From assembly GCA_003194525.1 (NCBI GenBank), contig NBIV01000255.1, positions 60,849 to 124,848 of the forward strand: DNA of 64,000 nucleotides, written 5' to 3'. Position numbers and translations under genes: made by a program. Below the pieces are notes generated by a model. It made no database searches and was not told the DNA's origin. It saw only the letters and a program-made list of their open reading frames with translations. Shown here in pieces: positions 1-11,482 of this stretch (position 1 is the stretch's first letter; each line of letters starts with the position of its first letter). This DNA is from Gracilariopsis chorda. Lineage: Eukaryota; Rhodophyta; Florideophyceae; Gracilariales; Gracilariaceae.

Positions 1-1107
1 TTTCTTTTGCTTCTGCTCATGACCCTTTGCGCGGAGAATTCTCTCTTCATAGCCAGATGGGTTCAACAAGGAAGGTATAGTTGCTCTGCCATCTGAACGG
101 CGCTGCTTCGGGAGCACTTCACCATCGGCACTTCTCTTGGTCGTAGCGACAACTTCGGCATTCTGAGGGTTCTCAGTCACGATGGACACGGTATCAGAAC
201 TCTTCTGTGCGCCGGACGAAGAATCTCTCTGTTCCTCTCTGTTTTCCGACAACTTTCGAATCTCTTCGGGCCGGGTACGTCTCCAACAAGCAATCTCAGA
301 GTGCCCAAGCTTGCCACACCTAGCACATCTGGTATCACGGTGTGGGTTGGCATCACACTGAGACGCGTAGTGACCGGGCTTTCTACAGTAAGCGCATGTT
401 TTCTCGTAATATCTGCGCTCCACCTGTGACTTCTTAACCATGAGAGTAAGCTCTGCAAACTGTTTGGATAATTTATCAACCTTGGACTTCAAACCCTGGT
501 GGGAAGAATGATCCAATGGCCTGTGGTTTTGGACAATACGCTTCGGTGGGCCCATGAATGAAACATGCTAACCCACCGTTTTCTTGGCAGCATCGAAGGA
601 TTTCACTTGAACCTTCAACTCTTCATAATCTTTTGCACCAGGAAAGACGATAAACTGAGCTAAGTCAGCGTATTCCATCACCGCTTTTCTTAACAGGGCG
701 AATTTTGCCTTTTAATTGAATCCAGATTTCTGGAAGAGGTTGTCCATATGACTCAAGGAACCAACCAAATCTCCATAGTCCAATTTAGCATATATTTTCA
801 GGCGAATACCCTCTTCAGGTTCTTCGACTTTTCCGAAGCGATTGATAAAAGCTTGTTTCACGGATTGATAATCTTTTGCTTCTTCGGAGAGGGAACCATT
901 AATGGCGTAAGTATCATAATAAAACTCGAAGTCTTTCTTCTCTAGAAAGCCAAGAAGCTCGAGCGCCATATCGTCTTCGGTCTTTCCTCTCATAGCAACA
1001 TTCTCAAAGTAGAAGAAAAACATCATAACGTCTACATAAAATCCATCAAAAGAAGTAAATGTAGGGCTAGAATCAGAGGAATGCCCTCCTCGAGAGTACC
1101 ATGCCAT
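1..1107 (-). pseudogene. decayed gag of diverged G1 gypsy copy (partial)
   Basis: The reading frame starts with ATG at 1107 and runs off the window. Its first roughly 130 residues align with the Gag of the element at 23948 (shared ENVAMRGKT, MALELLGFLE, NGSLSEEAKDY, VKQAF). The frame is broken by a TAA with a small deletion near 712 and by a TAG near 565. Two CX2CX4HX4C zinc knuckles, the RNA-binding motif of retroviral-type Gag, are still readable between about 400 and 290. This is the Gag end of a Ty3/gypsy element on the minus strand; the polymerase part would lie before position 1. It is non-functional as it stands. Confidence 0.85.
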
Positions 1108-2156
1108 CACGACACGGTGACGCAGAGGGCCAAAATAAGTGACAATTCAGCCTAAAAAGGGTGTTCCTCGTAGCTCGAAGCCCCAACAAAATGAAACGAC
1201 ACGAACAAAAGATCAAACGAACAACCAATGCAGGGACCAAAAGGACTCAACCTGCAACGATAACAACAAATACAAAAGGAGAGCACAAGGCTCAATCCAA
1301 ATACAAACTTCTTGATACTTCTTGAAACGGCGCACAACCCAAGAATTATTTCAAGGGTCACTAGGAGTCAGACTTCCGGCTTCCGGTAAGACACTCCGGA
1401 TGTGAAGTGATTTCTGCAGCCTACCCACTCCTGCACCAACCAGACGCAGGTGCGTACAATCCTTACAGGGCTTCCAAATTAGAGCTACTAACAGCGGGAT
1501 ATGTTTTCACTCTATACCCAATCTGGCCCTTTGCAGGAGAGGTTGCACGGCACGCCTGCAGACAGCTTCCTTTCAAGCACATTCGTCCGGAAACCACCAG
1601 GTATTTCCACCGTCACCAATATCCGAGCAAAGCTCCGGTGGGGGCTTACAGACGATTTACGTGCCTATGGTACACACTACCTGTCTCCCGTCCACACCAA
1701 GGGCGCTTCAACCCGTCTCAGCGACGGTAATGCCCCACGCAAAGTATGCACAAAGCGGCAAGCGCCTCACTAAGTGCGGTTGAGAGTTGATGGTTGATAT
1801 GAAAAGTTGAGACAGTTGTGGGGGTGAGGACTTTTGGATGTGGTTCTTCAGATGAGTCCAGACCGAAGTCCGGGACTAAACTCGCCCTTTTATAGAGTCA
1901 AAAAGCATGCAAAACAACACAGAAACGCATTACTACATTCTACTTACTCATTTGTGCGTCTAGGTTACTCCATAGGCTTCCAGAAGCCTATGGAGCTGCA
2001 CACTAACCAATAGTAATTTAGCAACTGGCGCCTGCATCACCGAAATACAGTGGTAATGCTGAGCCAGCGAAGCTTAGAATGCTCCAGGCACTGCTGGAGC
2101 ACTCTACACGTGTGTTCCAGCAGTGCTGGAACATTCTACCAATTTCGCGACTGACA
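1102..2156 (-). repeat. 5' LTR of diverged G1 gypsy copy
   Basis: Read on the minus strand, this starts TGTCAGTCGC (2156 downward) and ends at ...TGATGGCA just before TGGTACTCTCG. It aligns over its length with the G1 LTR at 23948-25010: the shared blocks include TTGGTTAGTGTGCAGCTCCA, a TATAAAAG box and the (A)CTTCGGTCTG segment after it. It is clearly more diverged than the other G1 LTRs and lacks about six bases at the 3' end next to the gag ATG. The partner LTR lies outside the window, so no target duplication can be checked. Confidence 0.85.
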
Positions 2157-2341
2157 GGATGATTGCGTTAATACTGAGTCTCGACGCACATCGGAAGTCA
2201 TAATTTGAATGGAGGGCAGTGTGCGTACATGAAAAGTACACTGTACAGTGATTATAACAAATCTAAAATCACTCCACACCACCAATTTGACAATGCAAAT
2301 ACGGAATATGATGCAAAACAAATCATTTACTCTTTTTCATA

Positions 2342-3421
2342 TCACCAATAAGGAGCCTGGGTGGCAGCCTGGCTAGCAGCTTGCAAGGCGCGAAACTGCA
2401 AATTCATGCGCTGCCTACGCTTGTCACGGTAGTTCTGTAGGACTCTCTTCCTCTTGTCAATTTGTTCATGTGCAATGTGAGTCATCCTGTTCCTCAAACG
2501 AACAAAACGCTGCTCGTCTTCCGCACGCAAATGTTGCCATTTAATATGCACATTCGTAAATGCCATCCCCAAACGAAATAAATCGTCATACATAGTTTCA
2601 GATTAGCGCCATTTACTAGAAAGCAAAGCGCAAAGGACACAAAACCGGCCGATATAGTCATAGACAATAATTTGATCGCTTGATAATTTTCTGTTATAGG
2701 CTTCATCAGATAACGATAAGATGCCATTCGGTGGTTTTTTTGGGGGTAATACCCCGAGCAATTTAATGCAAGCCCTGATATTCAAAAAGAACTGCCCAAA
2801 ACCTTGGAAACTCCCCACTTAGAACCCCGATATAATTGACGCTGCAATCTTGCCTATCCTTCCTAAGCCCGTTAAATGCCAGTTCCGCATTCCCTGAAAA
2901 CTCTCAAAATCAGAAACCGAGCCATGGTAATGTTGACTAGAGCCAAGCGCTAAACCATTAGGCAGAACAGATACTTCAACGTTGTAACCATAAAGCTTGT
3001 ACTCAACGCTAAAATAGCGTTTCTCTTCCTCGATTTTACTGCCTGGTCGAAAGCCCTGTTGAAAAGTGACGTCTGTAGCGTAGTGACCTTCTTCAAAAGT
3101 GGAAAAATGTTTACCATCATCTCGAAGTAGTGCCATCGAATGAAGTTTGCCAAACTCAGTAACGAAACTCTCGTAAGGGAATGAAGAAATCAAGCAAACA
3201 AACTTGGTAACGAGACGCTCGAACGTTGGCCCCTTCATCTTGAATACCCGCGCGAGAACATCCCATTCACCTCCGTGTTTCAAAACGGTTAGGGTCAGAA
3301 AAGGAGCATCTTTTCCGAAAACCTTTGACTTCTGACCACGACCGACGTTGTAACCTTTATTGATGAACTCGGTAGGATGATTCCACAAGATGTCGAAATG
3401 AACGGAGTCAAAGTTTATCAT
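2342..3421 (-). pseudogene. DDE_Tnp_4-type transposase relic
   Basis: One minus-strand frame from ATG 3421 to the stop at 2342 (about 360 codons) with two in-frame stops, near 2819 and 2603. The segments read like a single DDE transposase: an N-terminal GKDAPFLTLTVLKHGG block, the first acidic site in YATDVTFQQ, the YKLYGYNVEVSVLPNG block, a second acidic site in GSVSDFE, then SLSDEAYNR and a basic C-terminus with DKRKR. From memory of related protist transposases, a Glu is expected in the IIV-x-x-x-x-GR segment near 2660; here the residues are YDY, so the third catalytic residue may be lost as well. The family is recognised by motif resemblance only. No terminal repeats were found, so this is a relic rather than a delimited element. 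Confidence 0.7.
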
Positions 3422-3700
3422 GCTTTTGATTCCTTCGACCCCGCCCTCATCTTAGAAGGCTTAAAAAAATGGACAAGGAGAAGCTGCCTCGTCATCTGAG
3501 CCGGCATCATCTCTTGTGCTGTTGTACTGAATAACATCGTTCTGACGCTCTACAGCAGTATCTGCTAGCAGCCTAAGTGCGACGGAGGCATCCCGGGATC
3601 AAAAAGAAGTCATAGAGAAAGGACGGGAGGAACGCAGTAGGTGCAGCGTGGGTGGAAGGGTAGACGCTGTAGAGTATGCCATAGGGTGCGGGGATAAAGG
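3422..3700. other. spacer with no recognised feature
   Basis: Between the DDE relic and piggyBac copy A. No ORF, repeat or RNA gene is recognised here. Confidence 0.5.
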
Positions 3701-3736
3701 CTAGTGGCTATCTGACCAGCGACCTCATATGAGGTC
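3701..3736 (+). repeat. left TIR and subterminal palindrome, piggyBac A
   Basis: CTAGTGGCTATCTGACC followed at 3721-3736 by the perfect 16-bp palindrome GACCTCATATGAGGTC. The right end repeats the arrangement in inverted form. It is a likely transposase-binding region; that role is inferred from position only. Confidence 0.8.
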
Positions 3737-3908
3737 AATTTTAATTACTCTAGAACTTTATCAAAACCTTAAAACTTTTCCAAAAACTTTTTCGCTTCGA
3801 TCTTCTCATCATGTCTTCTACGCCGGCAGCGCTGAACCATGTCCACAACACATCACCAACAGTCGTAGCTGTCACAGCAAGCACTATCGTCAACAACATT
3901 CGTACACA

Positions 3909-6012
3909 ATGGCCCCGTCCGCAGATCTTTGCAGAACAGTTGGAACAATTGTGAACAGCCGTGCTCGTCTGGTTACAAATGACGCTGAATGCAAACGTTA
4001 CTATGGATCTATATGGAAGTCAACAACGGTACAAGGTTCTGTCCTCAAGGTTGACATTAGAAAGGTCAACAATCGAAATCTCACTTTTCTGACTGTGATG
4101 TTTAGTCTACCGAACCGAGAAAGAGAAGTAACTTTACCTCTATCTAGTGTCAAACTACATACCGCTGTTGACGAAGCCGTGAATGCTGCAGAAGAGCCTA
4201 TTACCGAGGTTGAACCCATTAATACGCAAAATATGGAGGAAGAAGCTCTTTTGACACCATCTCAGATGCACGTTTTGCAGCCGCAAACAAGTTCATTAAT
4301 CGAAAATGCATCTGTCCGATCAACTGTGATTCATGGTTGTGTGTGGGAAACCTGTACGACGTTGAGTCCTCTGAATGGTTGTATGCAAATGCATCAGTGG
4401 AAAGTGGTTGGCCCAGCCGGAGATTTTATCTCACCGCGTCACGTTCCTCCAAACATGAGTGCATTAGATTTATTCCTTTGGATGTTCCCTATGCATCATT
4501 TGCAGTTCATAGTGAACAGAACAAATGTTCGGTTAGAAAGCAAAGACGTTCGGAGGACTGCAGGCGGATAATTGCTCAAAATCTTTGTAATTCTTGTCAT
4601 CATGTCTCGCATTGAGTTCTCTAACAGACGGGATCTTTGGAGCCTCGAACCTTTTTCTAAGTTTATTCCTCAGCCAAATACTGGTCTTGCCATGTCACGG
4701 AACAGATTTGAAATGCTTAGAAGTTCAATATGCTTCAGCGGAAATGGTGTGACTGAAGAGCAGGGAATCGCGCGTTGGTCCTTCGTCGCATATTTTGTGA
4801 AGGCAATCAATGACCATCGTCTGTCTTTTGTCACACCACCACATGCCTTATGTGTTGACGAAGGAATGTCACGATGGTACGGATTAGGCGGTAATTGGAT
4901 TGATGTCGGGCATCCACACTATATGGCATTAGATAGAAAGCCGAAAAATGTTCTTGAAATGAAGGCCGTATGTTGTGCACGAAGTGGCATATTGCCAAAC
5001 ATTGAGCTCAATATGGGTGCAAATATTCCGGAACAAGTTTTTGATTCTGATCACGCCCATGAAACGGCATTTTTACTTCGCTTAGTGCAACCATGGTTTG
5101 GATCAGAAAGTCTGGTATGTGCGGATTCCTCTTTTGCGTCTCTCAGTACCGCGAAAGCATTACTGGAGAAAGGTTTAAGGTTTACTGAAGTTGTCAAAAA
5201 TGCTACTCGTGAATATCCCATGACCCATCTCTCCGAAACTACTTTATCAGACAGGGGAGATTTTGTATCTATGCTATCGAAAGGAAGCATTATCAATAAT
5301 GATATAATGCCTGTAATGTGGATGGACAGAGCAAGAAGGTATTTCGTATCAGCCTTTGGCACGGTTAATCCTGGCTGTCCTATTATTCGAGAAAGGTGGA
5401 GACGGGGGGCAAATATTTCTAAGAAAGTGGAAATGGAGGTCGCAATTCCCGAAGTGTGTGAAGAGTATTACAAAAACTGTTCAATGGTCGATCGCCATAA
5501 CAGATGCAGACAAGACGATCTGAATCTGGAGAAGAAAATTGAAGTGAAAGAGTGGTCATTTTGAGTGAATTGCTCTCTTTTATCGATTTGTATTGTAGAC
5601 GCGTGTAAGTTGTACAAAGCCGCAAATGGAACCAGAAACGTGAAAAGTCCGCACCACTTCTATTGTCAATTGGCTGATGAACTATTTGAGAATCCATAGG
5701 ATACCACAGGTCTAATGAGTAGAGATGAGCAAGAATGTGAAAATGTTCATGAGAAGCCAAGGTTTGCAGGCACTGGCTTTCACTTAATACAGGCGAATAG
5801 AAGGAGGAAAAACAAGGATGGCAAGATTAAAAAAAGCTTTACATCAAAGAAGATACAAGTTCTGCAATGGTAATGCAAAATACAAGTTTTTATGTTCTGA
5901 TTGCTATATTAGAAAGGAAAAAGAAGTGTTCTTATGTCACACTGGTACTAATAGAGATTGTTTTATGAAACCGATTGAAGAATATTACGATATAATGAAG
6001 TTCAGAAGCTGA
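3909..6012 (+). pseudogene. piggyBac transposase, copy A (broken)
   Basis: The ATG at 3909 is chosen because copy B starts at the matching codon. The product is a DDE_Tnp_1_7 (PiggyBac) transposase, which cuts the element out and reinserts it. Visible motifs: FSNRRDLWS in the N-terminal part, the first acidic site in CVDEGMSRWYG, the second in VCADSSFAS, and the hallmark NCSMVDRHNRCRQDD followed by KEWSF. A Cys-rich tail (FLCSDCYIRK, FLCHTGTNRDC), resembling the usual piggyBac C-terminal Cys-rich domain, ends at 6012. Breaks: TAA 4569-4571 (copy B has Glu), TGA 5562-5564 (also in copy B), TAG 5697-5699 (copy B has Trp), and a frame change near 5800. The main frame is otherwise open from 3909 to 5564. 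The gene is probably dead, although its catalytic block is well preserved. Confidence 0.85.
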
Positions 6013-6492
6013 TTAAGATGTCCACAACCTTTTCAACCTTCATTTTTTATATTAAAAATCTATGTTTGAATGCAAAAGTTTACAATAAGTTTTTTTTACC
6101 TTTAGCACCTACTAATTAAATCTGCGTTATTAAGAATTGGTAGATTATTTACACTCTATTAAGAAACTGCCCCTTTACCAGATTTTACCATATTCTTTCT
6201 GCTGTTGAAGTGGGTGTTATAAACGTTCTGAGAGTTTGAGTATATTTAGAATTAGTCGAGCTGCCGAAGAAGTTTTGGAGTTAAAGTAAACTCAGCGAGG
6301 TTTGAACTGATGTTTTGTTGCTCGCATGTGACCTGAAGACCACTAAGCTGCTGTTATGGCTCAGCGGTCGTCTTCTACAAGTACTTACAGTTCAAAAACC
6401 ACCCGGTTGGCCATGTTTCAAGGTCGAAATTTGAAATGTGGGGCCATGCGGATCAAATTTCAATTTTCTTTAAATTTTGCGTGCCGTTGCAC

Positions 6493-6534
6493 TGACCTCA
6501 AATGAGGTCAGCGCACCGGTCCGATAGACACTAG
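6493..6534 (-). repeat. right TIR and subterminal palindrome, piggyBac A
   Basis: GACCTCAAATGAGGTC (one mismatch from the palindrome) at 6493-6508, then GATAGACACTAG ending at 6534. It is the inverted counterpart of the left end and of both ends of copy B. Confidence 0.8.
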
Positions 6535-7894
6535 GTTCTGTAGAAGCCATGAGTTGGGGACTGCGTAATTGGCGCCTAATTTCAAATTTCATTGCGTAAG
6601 CCCACCAAAATTGAATGGCCGTGTAAATACGAAATCTGCAGCTTTGGGCCACCTAACTGTGCCATATATCGAGATATCGTGGGTAGCATGAGATATGATT
6701 GGTTTAGCAATCTTGGGTTTGGCACTTTGTCCTATCAAAAAGCAGCCGTGTGATATTTGGTTTGGATGTACTCTCTCGTTGCCTTATGTCTATGTGCAAG
6801 TTTTCTACAATACAATCCCTCGTCCCGCATGTCCACATGTGCCGAATTCCATGATTAGAAACTTCGAGACTTAGCTTTTTGATGTATGTATTCGAGACGC
6901 AACGGTTCTATTTCGTAGGTGCATCGCTTTTGGTCTGCCCTTTTTTTATTATCATGCCGTCGCTGGATTCGAAAGTAAACAGCTGCAGAATGCAGTCTTT
7001 ACATGGAGAAGCCACCCTCGCCTACGAGCTGTGTTCAACCTGAGTGAGCCTGCAGCTTCCGGCAGAAGCTACGCGTGCCAGATTGCTCGTCAGGATCGTG
7101 TTCCTGTTTCTCTTGGTACGGCCCTTTCGGATTCGGATGTATCCTTCAGAATTATGTTCAACCCGTGTAAACTATCTGAATTCTGAGTATATCGCTTACT
7201 ACAGGACAAAGAATGAGCACATGAGACTTGCCTCGTTTGATTCCACTTGTCGTGAGGCTGCGCTTCCTCGCACCTAACTTCGTGTGTGTGCGAGGTAACA
7301 CACTACGTTGTTGAGTCTACGCAGCCTACATTCTCTCCTCACCCCACGTTATAATTTGTAAGCAGATGTAGAAGCCATTCATCACGCAGGTGCTTTATCT
7401 ACGGGAGAACCGATTTACTTAAGCAGAAATCTATGAGCTGTTTAGAGAGATGTACACAAAGATGCGTTACACAACAACATGCTTACATAAGCCTCTTACG
7501 CTACTATCGAGCTGAGGGCGTGTTGGATTGATATCCTCAATGCCGGTGAGTCAACTTGTAGCATGGTAGCTGCAAAATACGTATCTCACGTAGGGATTTT
7601 TTACCAGTATATCGTATGTGCGACAAGAACGTTATTGCAAAGAACAACGAAGGTGCAATCTTGGGCAAAGAGGAGGAGGTCCTCCTGCAGATTAGACGCC
7701 GAACTCACCGAAGCGCAGACGAAGCCGCTACGCGAAATGGCCATGTCTCCGCAAAAACAAATTCGTTGCCGACTTTTTTTGTTCAAATCGGAGTATCCTA
7801 GTAACCAAACAGTAACCCTTTAGCACTGCTGCCCTCGTGCTGATAATGAATTGCCACTTATTATGATGCTGTTGCACACTCGTGTCAGGCAGAG
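6535..7894. other. spacer without a recognised gene
   Basis: About 1.4 kb between piggyBac A and the ALIX-like relic. Only short ORFs occur and none resembles a known protein. The missing upstream BRO1-domain part of the neighbouring relic would be expected here, but I could not recognise it. No repeats were found. Confidence 0.45.
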
Positions 7895-9430
7895 GTGCAT
7901 GCTCGCGTCTATGAGACGTCCAAACAGCTGACGCAAATTGCCCACGCGAAACAGCTCTCCGCACTGGCAATGGAGCAGTTCAAAGCGCTCGACGTCGATT
8001 CTCTCGCCTCCATTGTGAAGTTTCGCGAGGAACTTTTGGCAAAGGCTTACAATTTGTACAAGGACATTGTCGAACGTGAGGAGAACGCGGAAGAGGAGAA
8101 TAGAAAGATTTACTTTCAGATTCTGGCTGCTAGTATCACTGCTATTCAGGGTCGTCAGTCTGTTAAACCGGCTGATGGTGATACTATCATTGCGCAACAA
8201 ACAGTTGATCAGCGTTTACGTGCTTTTGCAGACTTCCTTGGACCCGTGTCTGGAGAACGCTCTGGCTTTATTTCCATGTATTCCGATATGGTTGCGCATC
8301 AACTTGCGAACGTTGTGGCCGCGCTCAATACCTCGTCAGCCGATTTGAGACATTTGATGAAACGGAATGAAGACGCTATTGAGACGTCTCGTGCGGATGT
8401 GCTCACCTTGTCCCATCACACCAGATCCGTGTCTGACGGATCTCGAAAATCGGACCACACCGTCGTTGATCGTGTGAAGAATATGCAGAACAAATTTGGA
8501 ATGCGAACCATTCGAGAGTTGAAAGTGCAAGTCATGAACATGGCCAGTGATGTCAGAACTCAGGTTCAGAAGATTGAATCGTTGCTTGCCACGGAAGATG
8601 AGGAAGACCGCCGACTTTGCGCTTCGTATCCTGCCATGCAGAGGGCCAGTAGTGCAGAACTGACTCATGCTTATCGTACCAAGTTGGCCAAGATGCAAGC
8701 TGATTTGAGGCAGGCTGCCAACGCGGACGCCATTGTGAACAAGCTGATTGAGAAGCATGCAGTCAATTGCGAATTGCGGACGTTGAACAGATTGGGATGA
8801 AGAGTTTTGATGCATCGGACACATCGGTGTATGCCACTGACAGCGTCAATGTTTCTGCACGCGTGGAATTCATGGCCACTAAAGTGAAAGCTCAAACTGG
8901 CACGAGCAAGGTTTTGCTCTCGCGAAAGGATGATGTGGTTGAGGCCATTGAGACGAATAAAGCTCTTCAGGAGCCTCACAAGATACTGCTGGCAATTCCG
9001 AATAAAAAATCAACGTCGACCGCGTGCAGGAGGTGATACAGGATGAATACGGGTTCCTGAAAGATGATGGCCGTACGCTGCGCGCAGATATGTTGCACGT
9101 ATGTGATGCTCTAACCGACATGATATGCAGATTGCAGCAACGACCACAAGCAGACAAGTTACGCATGCAAGTCGAAGAGCGCATGAAGGAAGTGTATCGC
9201 GTTCAAGTGGCCACCGTGAAGTTCAAGAAGATTTCCGATCACCGTGAGCACGGCGCAAGTTGCTACACCAAGGCGCAGGACTTGTTGGCCAAGCTGATGC
9301 AAGAGATAAGCGATTTCAGCGCCGCACGTGGCTCAAAAGCGGACGATCTTACGAAGCAATATCCTACCACTAGTTCTGAGTGCTTCGCCGCACAAGACCA
9401 AGTTCTTGAAGTCAGTCAGCGATACTATCT
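7895..9430 (+). pseudogene. ALIX/BRO1-like ESCRT protein, truncated and frameshifted
   Basis: This looks like a host gene, not a transposon gene. The first 100 residues resemble the end of a BRO1 domain (CQAEVHARVYE upstream, then AEEENRKIYFQ and GRQSVKP). The rest resembles the helical V domain of ALIX (PF13949): LLATEDEEDRRL, the AELTHAYRTKLAKMQADL segment, NADAIVNKLIEKHA, and a last helix reading LLAKLMQEISDFSAARGS. ALIX proteins link cargo and ESCRT-III at endosomal membranes. The reading shifts frame twice, near 8765 and near 9010, and the bulk of the BRO1 domain is missing upstream of 7895. Similarity ends near 9430, where the minus-strand PIF relic begins. Two short introns could mimic the frame changes, but I see no convincing splice sites. 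The family assignment is from pattern memory; the domain order supports it. Confidence 0.65.
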
Positions 9431-9432
9431 CG

Positions 9433-10438
9433 CTAAGCTGACTTTTCTCTTCGCCTTACCCGTGACCTCTGGTTGCTTCGCTGAATATGACATATGTCCT
9501 GAAAGTGTACAACTGGTGTGCCAATGACATGATTATCTACATGATGTGGTATCATTTCATATGACGGCACTTTTGCGTTGTCTATTATAAAGTTGTGCAG
9601 CTTACACGCGACTAGTACAACAAGTGTACAATTTGGCAAAGAATAACGAAAAGCAGACCAAATTATCCCAAACCGGCAAATAAGTATCCCGAAGGCTTGC
9701 TCGAAGGCCACAAGACAAGATGAATGATACCCGTTGAATGAATCTTCTCTTGGCGTTTGATCACGCCCCAGATATGGTGTGACAACTTTATTCGTGTGCA
9801 TAAGCTTCATCGGCGACAACCGTAGCCCATTCAGGTGGTGCATCACTGTTCAGAAATTCATATAATGCCGTAGCCTGACATGCTGAGACAAAACGAAACT
9901 TGTTCCCAGCTTGAACAGCAGTCTGAATGCATATCGCAAAAATTCGCTCCCTGTTATAATACTTGCGTCGATCAGGAACGTCTCTCAAAGAAGGTCGATG
10001 ATTTTCTAAAGCAATTCCGTCCACTTCTGCAATAAACCCGTCGAATGGAGAATTTCGTAGCTTTAGAACCTTCTTTGAGTTTGATATACACTCTTCGTCT
10101 GTCGAATGAAAGTGAATTTGAGGCAAACCAGCTTCCAAAGCGAAGAGCGTTTCGTTGAAAACATGATATACCGTAGACTCTGCAATTCTAGAAGGCCACA
10201 AAAAATCCAAATAACTTGATCCATAGAGTAGTCCAAGAGAAACGCAAACTATTGTTTTCACCGATAGAGATGCACCAACAGATGCATTAGTACGTTGATA
10301 TCGCATTAGTTTGGAGCGCAAGACATTCAGCAGCTTTGTGAACTGTGTCTTTGACAAATAATACAGTCTTTGAAATAAAGAGTGTGATAGATTTGCTTCA
10401 TGTGTTAGATAATGGAACCGCAATCTTTGTAAACCCAT
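9433..10438 (-). pseudogene. PIF/Harbinger-like transposase relic
   Basis: The minus-strand ATG at 10438 opens a 216-residue frame with an N-terminal helical region (LSKTQFTKLLNVLR), a SVKTIVCVSLGLLYGSS block, the first DDE aspartate in FIAEVDGIALENHR and the second in VVADEAYA. At about 9790-9846 the reading passes to another frame that carries the third acidic residue in AFEQAFGILICR and the usual ending VVLVACKLHNFI. D-D-E in this arrangement marks a PIF/Harbinger-type (DDE_Tnp_4) transposase. One frameshift breaks it. I could not find TIRs or a target duplication. Its left edge coincides with the end of the ALIX-like relic, so it probably inserted there. Confidence 0.75.
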
Positions 10439-10696
10439 GTAAAAAGGTCTGTTAATTCTACATATCTCTCCCCATATAGAAACCAGGATTACGCAAACGA
10501 CGAATGTAGTTGAAATTCTTGGTTGTTGAACATTTTTATACCGCCTTGCACGAACTATGCAACGGCGCTAAAACCGAAAATGTAACGGTTGGCGAGGTTT
10601 CCACGGCATGACCAGAGTTTAGAATGGTTTAGAATATGTCGCGTTGCAATGTCTCAGAAAACGAACACAACACTTCTTATCTGGATAATTACATAA
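10439..10696. other. spacer, nothing recognised
   Basis: AT-rich sequence between the PIF relic and the long-TIR element. It may hold the right end of the PIF relic, but no inverted repeat was found. Confidence 0.4.
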
Positions 10697-10924
10697 CCCC
10701 ATGACACTTGGGTGACGAATTTTCGTCACCGTATTTTTTGGGTGAACTGGGTGATTCGGTCCCACTGCACCCTGCGTCGGTGACGGTGCGCGATGCTTGG
10801 GTGAACATCACCAACCGTCGGTGAACTCACCCAGCATGTCACCCTGGAATGAGCTTGACTAGACGGGCTTTTTGGCTCTTCTACGAAACTTTGGCAAGTT
10901 TCGTGCCCTTTACGATCGCTCATT
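10697..10924 (+). repeat. left long TIR
   Basis: About 228 bp that match 15060-15285 in inverted orientation with few differences. Near the tip is an inverted repeat, GGTGACGAA-TT-TTCGTCACC. Further in, GGTGA/TCACC motifs recur many times in both orientations, as expected for arrayed transposase-binding sites (inference). Confidence 0.9.
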
Positions 10925-11482
10925 ACAACGAATCTAATCAACCTCAAGAGCTTTGCGGTGTAACAACGTGAATTGTCGACAACGCGACCTGGTTTATTGC
11001 CGACAACTCTATAATTGCGCACAATACATCATCTCTTTTACATGATGAATAACCTTGCAGAAGAGGCCTTATAATGTACTGTTTTTCGGCTTTTCGAGTT
11101 CATGTCTTGGAATTGTTGCTCTGACTAACACGCGATCACTGTGCCATGAATTCCAACATGCAGAACATATTGCCTGCCTACATGTGCGGCACCATTGTAT
11201 TTGCCTTGAACCTCCCTTCTTTATATATTGCTTCCCATTCTTACGAATTGTGTGACTGTACGAACACAAGCAACAGTATGAAAGTTTTGATTTGACCTTT
11301 TCATGTGGTAGTGAGCGCGATAAACGTCGTTGTGTTTCATTAATCCTGTTGTACTTCTCGACCACATTCCGTTTGAACAGTGGAGCAATATTGCTCTCAC
11401 GCGATTGCTTTTGTACACTTTGAACTATGTTTTGACTTCGACATGTCTGCTTTGAACACTCCTTTTGCCATAAAACTTTGAA

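Larger units (their letters stand above)
3701..6534 (+). mobile_element. piggyBac element, copy A
   Basis: A 2.8-kb DNA transposon bounded at both ends by CTAG and TIRs (CTAGTGGCTATC at the left, GATAGACACTAG at the right). The same ends bound copy B at 36038-39663. Sequence similarity between the copies stops at CTAG, so CTAG is either the outermost TIR bases or a four-base target duplication. Just inside each end lies a palindrome of the form GACCTCATATGAGGTC. The transposase gene fills most of the interior. Confidence 0.85.

Noticed and set aside
5818..6012. Separate small Cys-rich gene
   Set aside because: It matches the C-terminal Cys-rich tail of the piggyBac transposase in a shifted frame, and copy B has the corresponding region.
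10439..10696. TIR of the PIF relic at 9433-10438
   Set aside because: I searched for an inverted match to the sequence near 9440-9470 and found none convincing.
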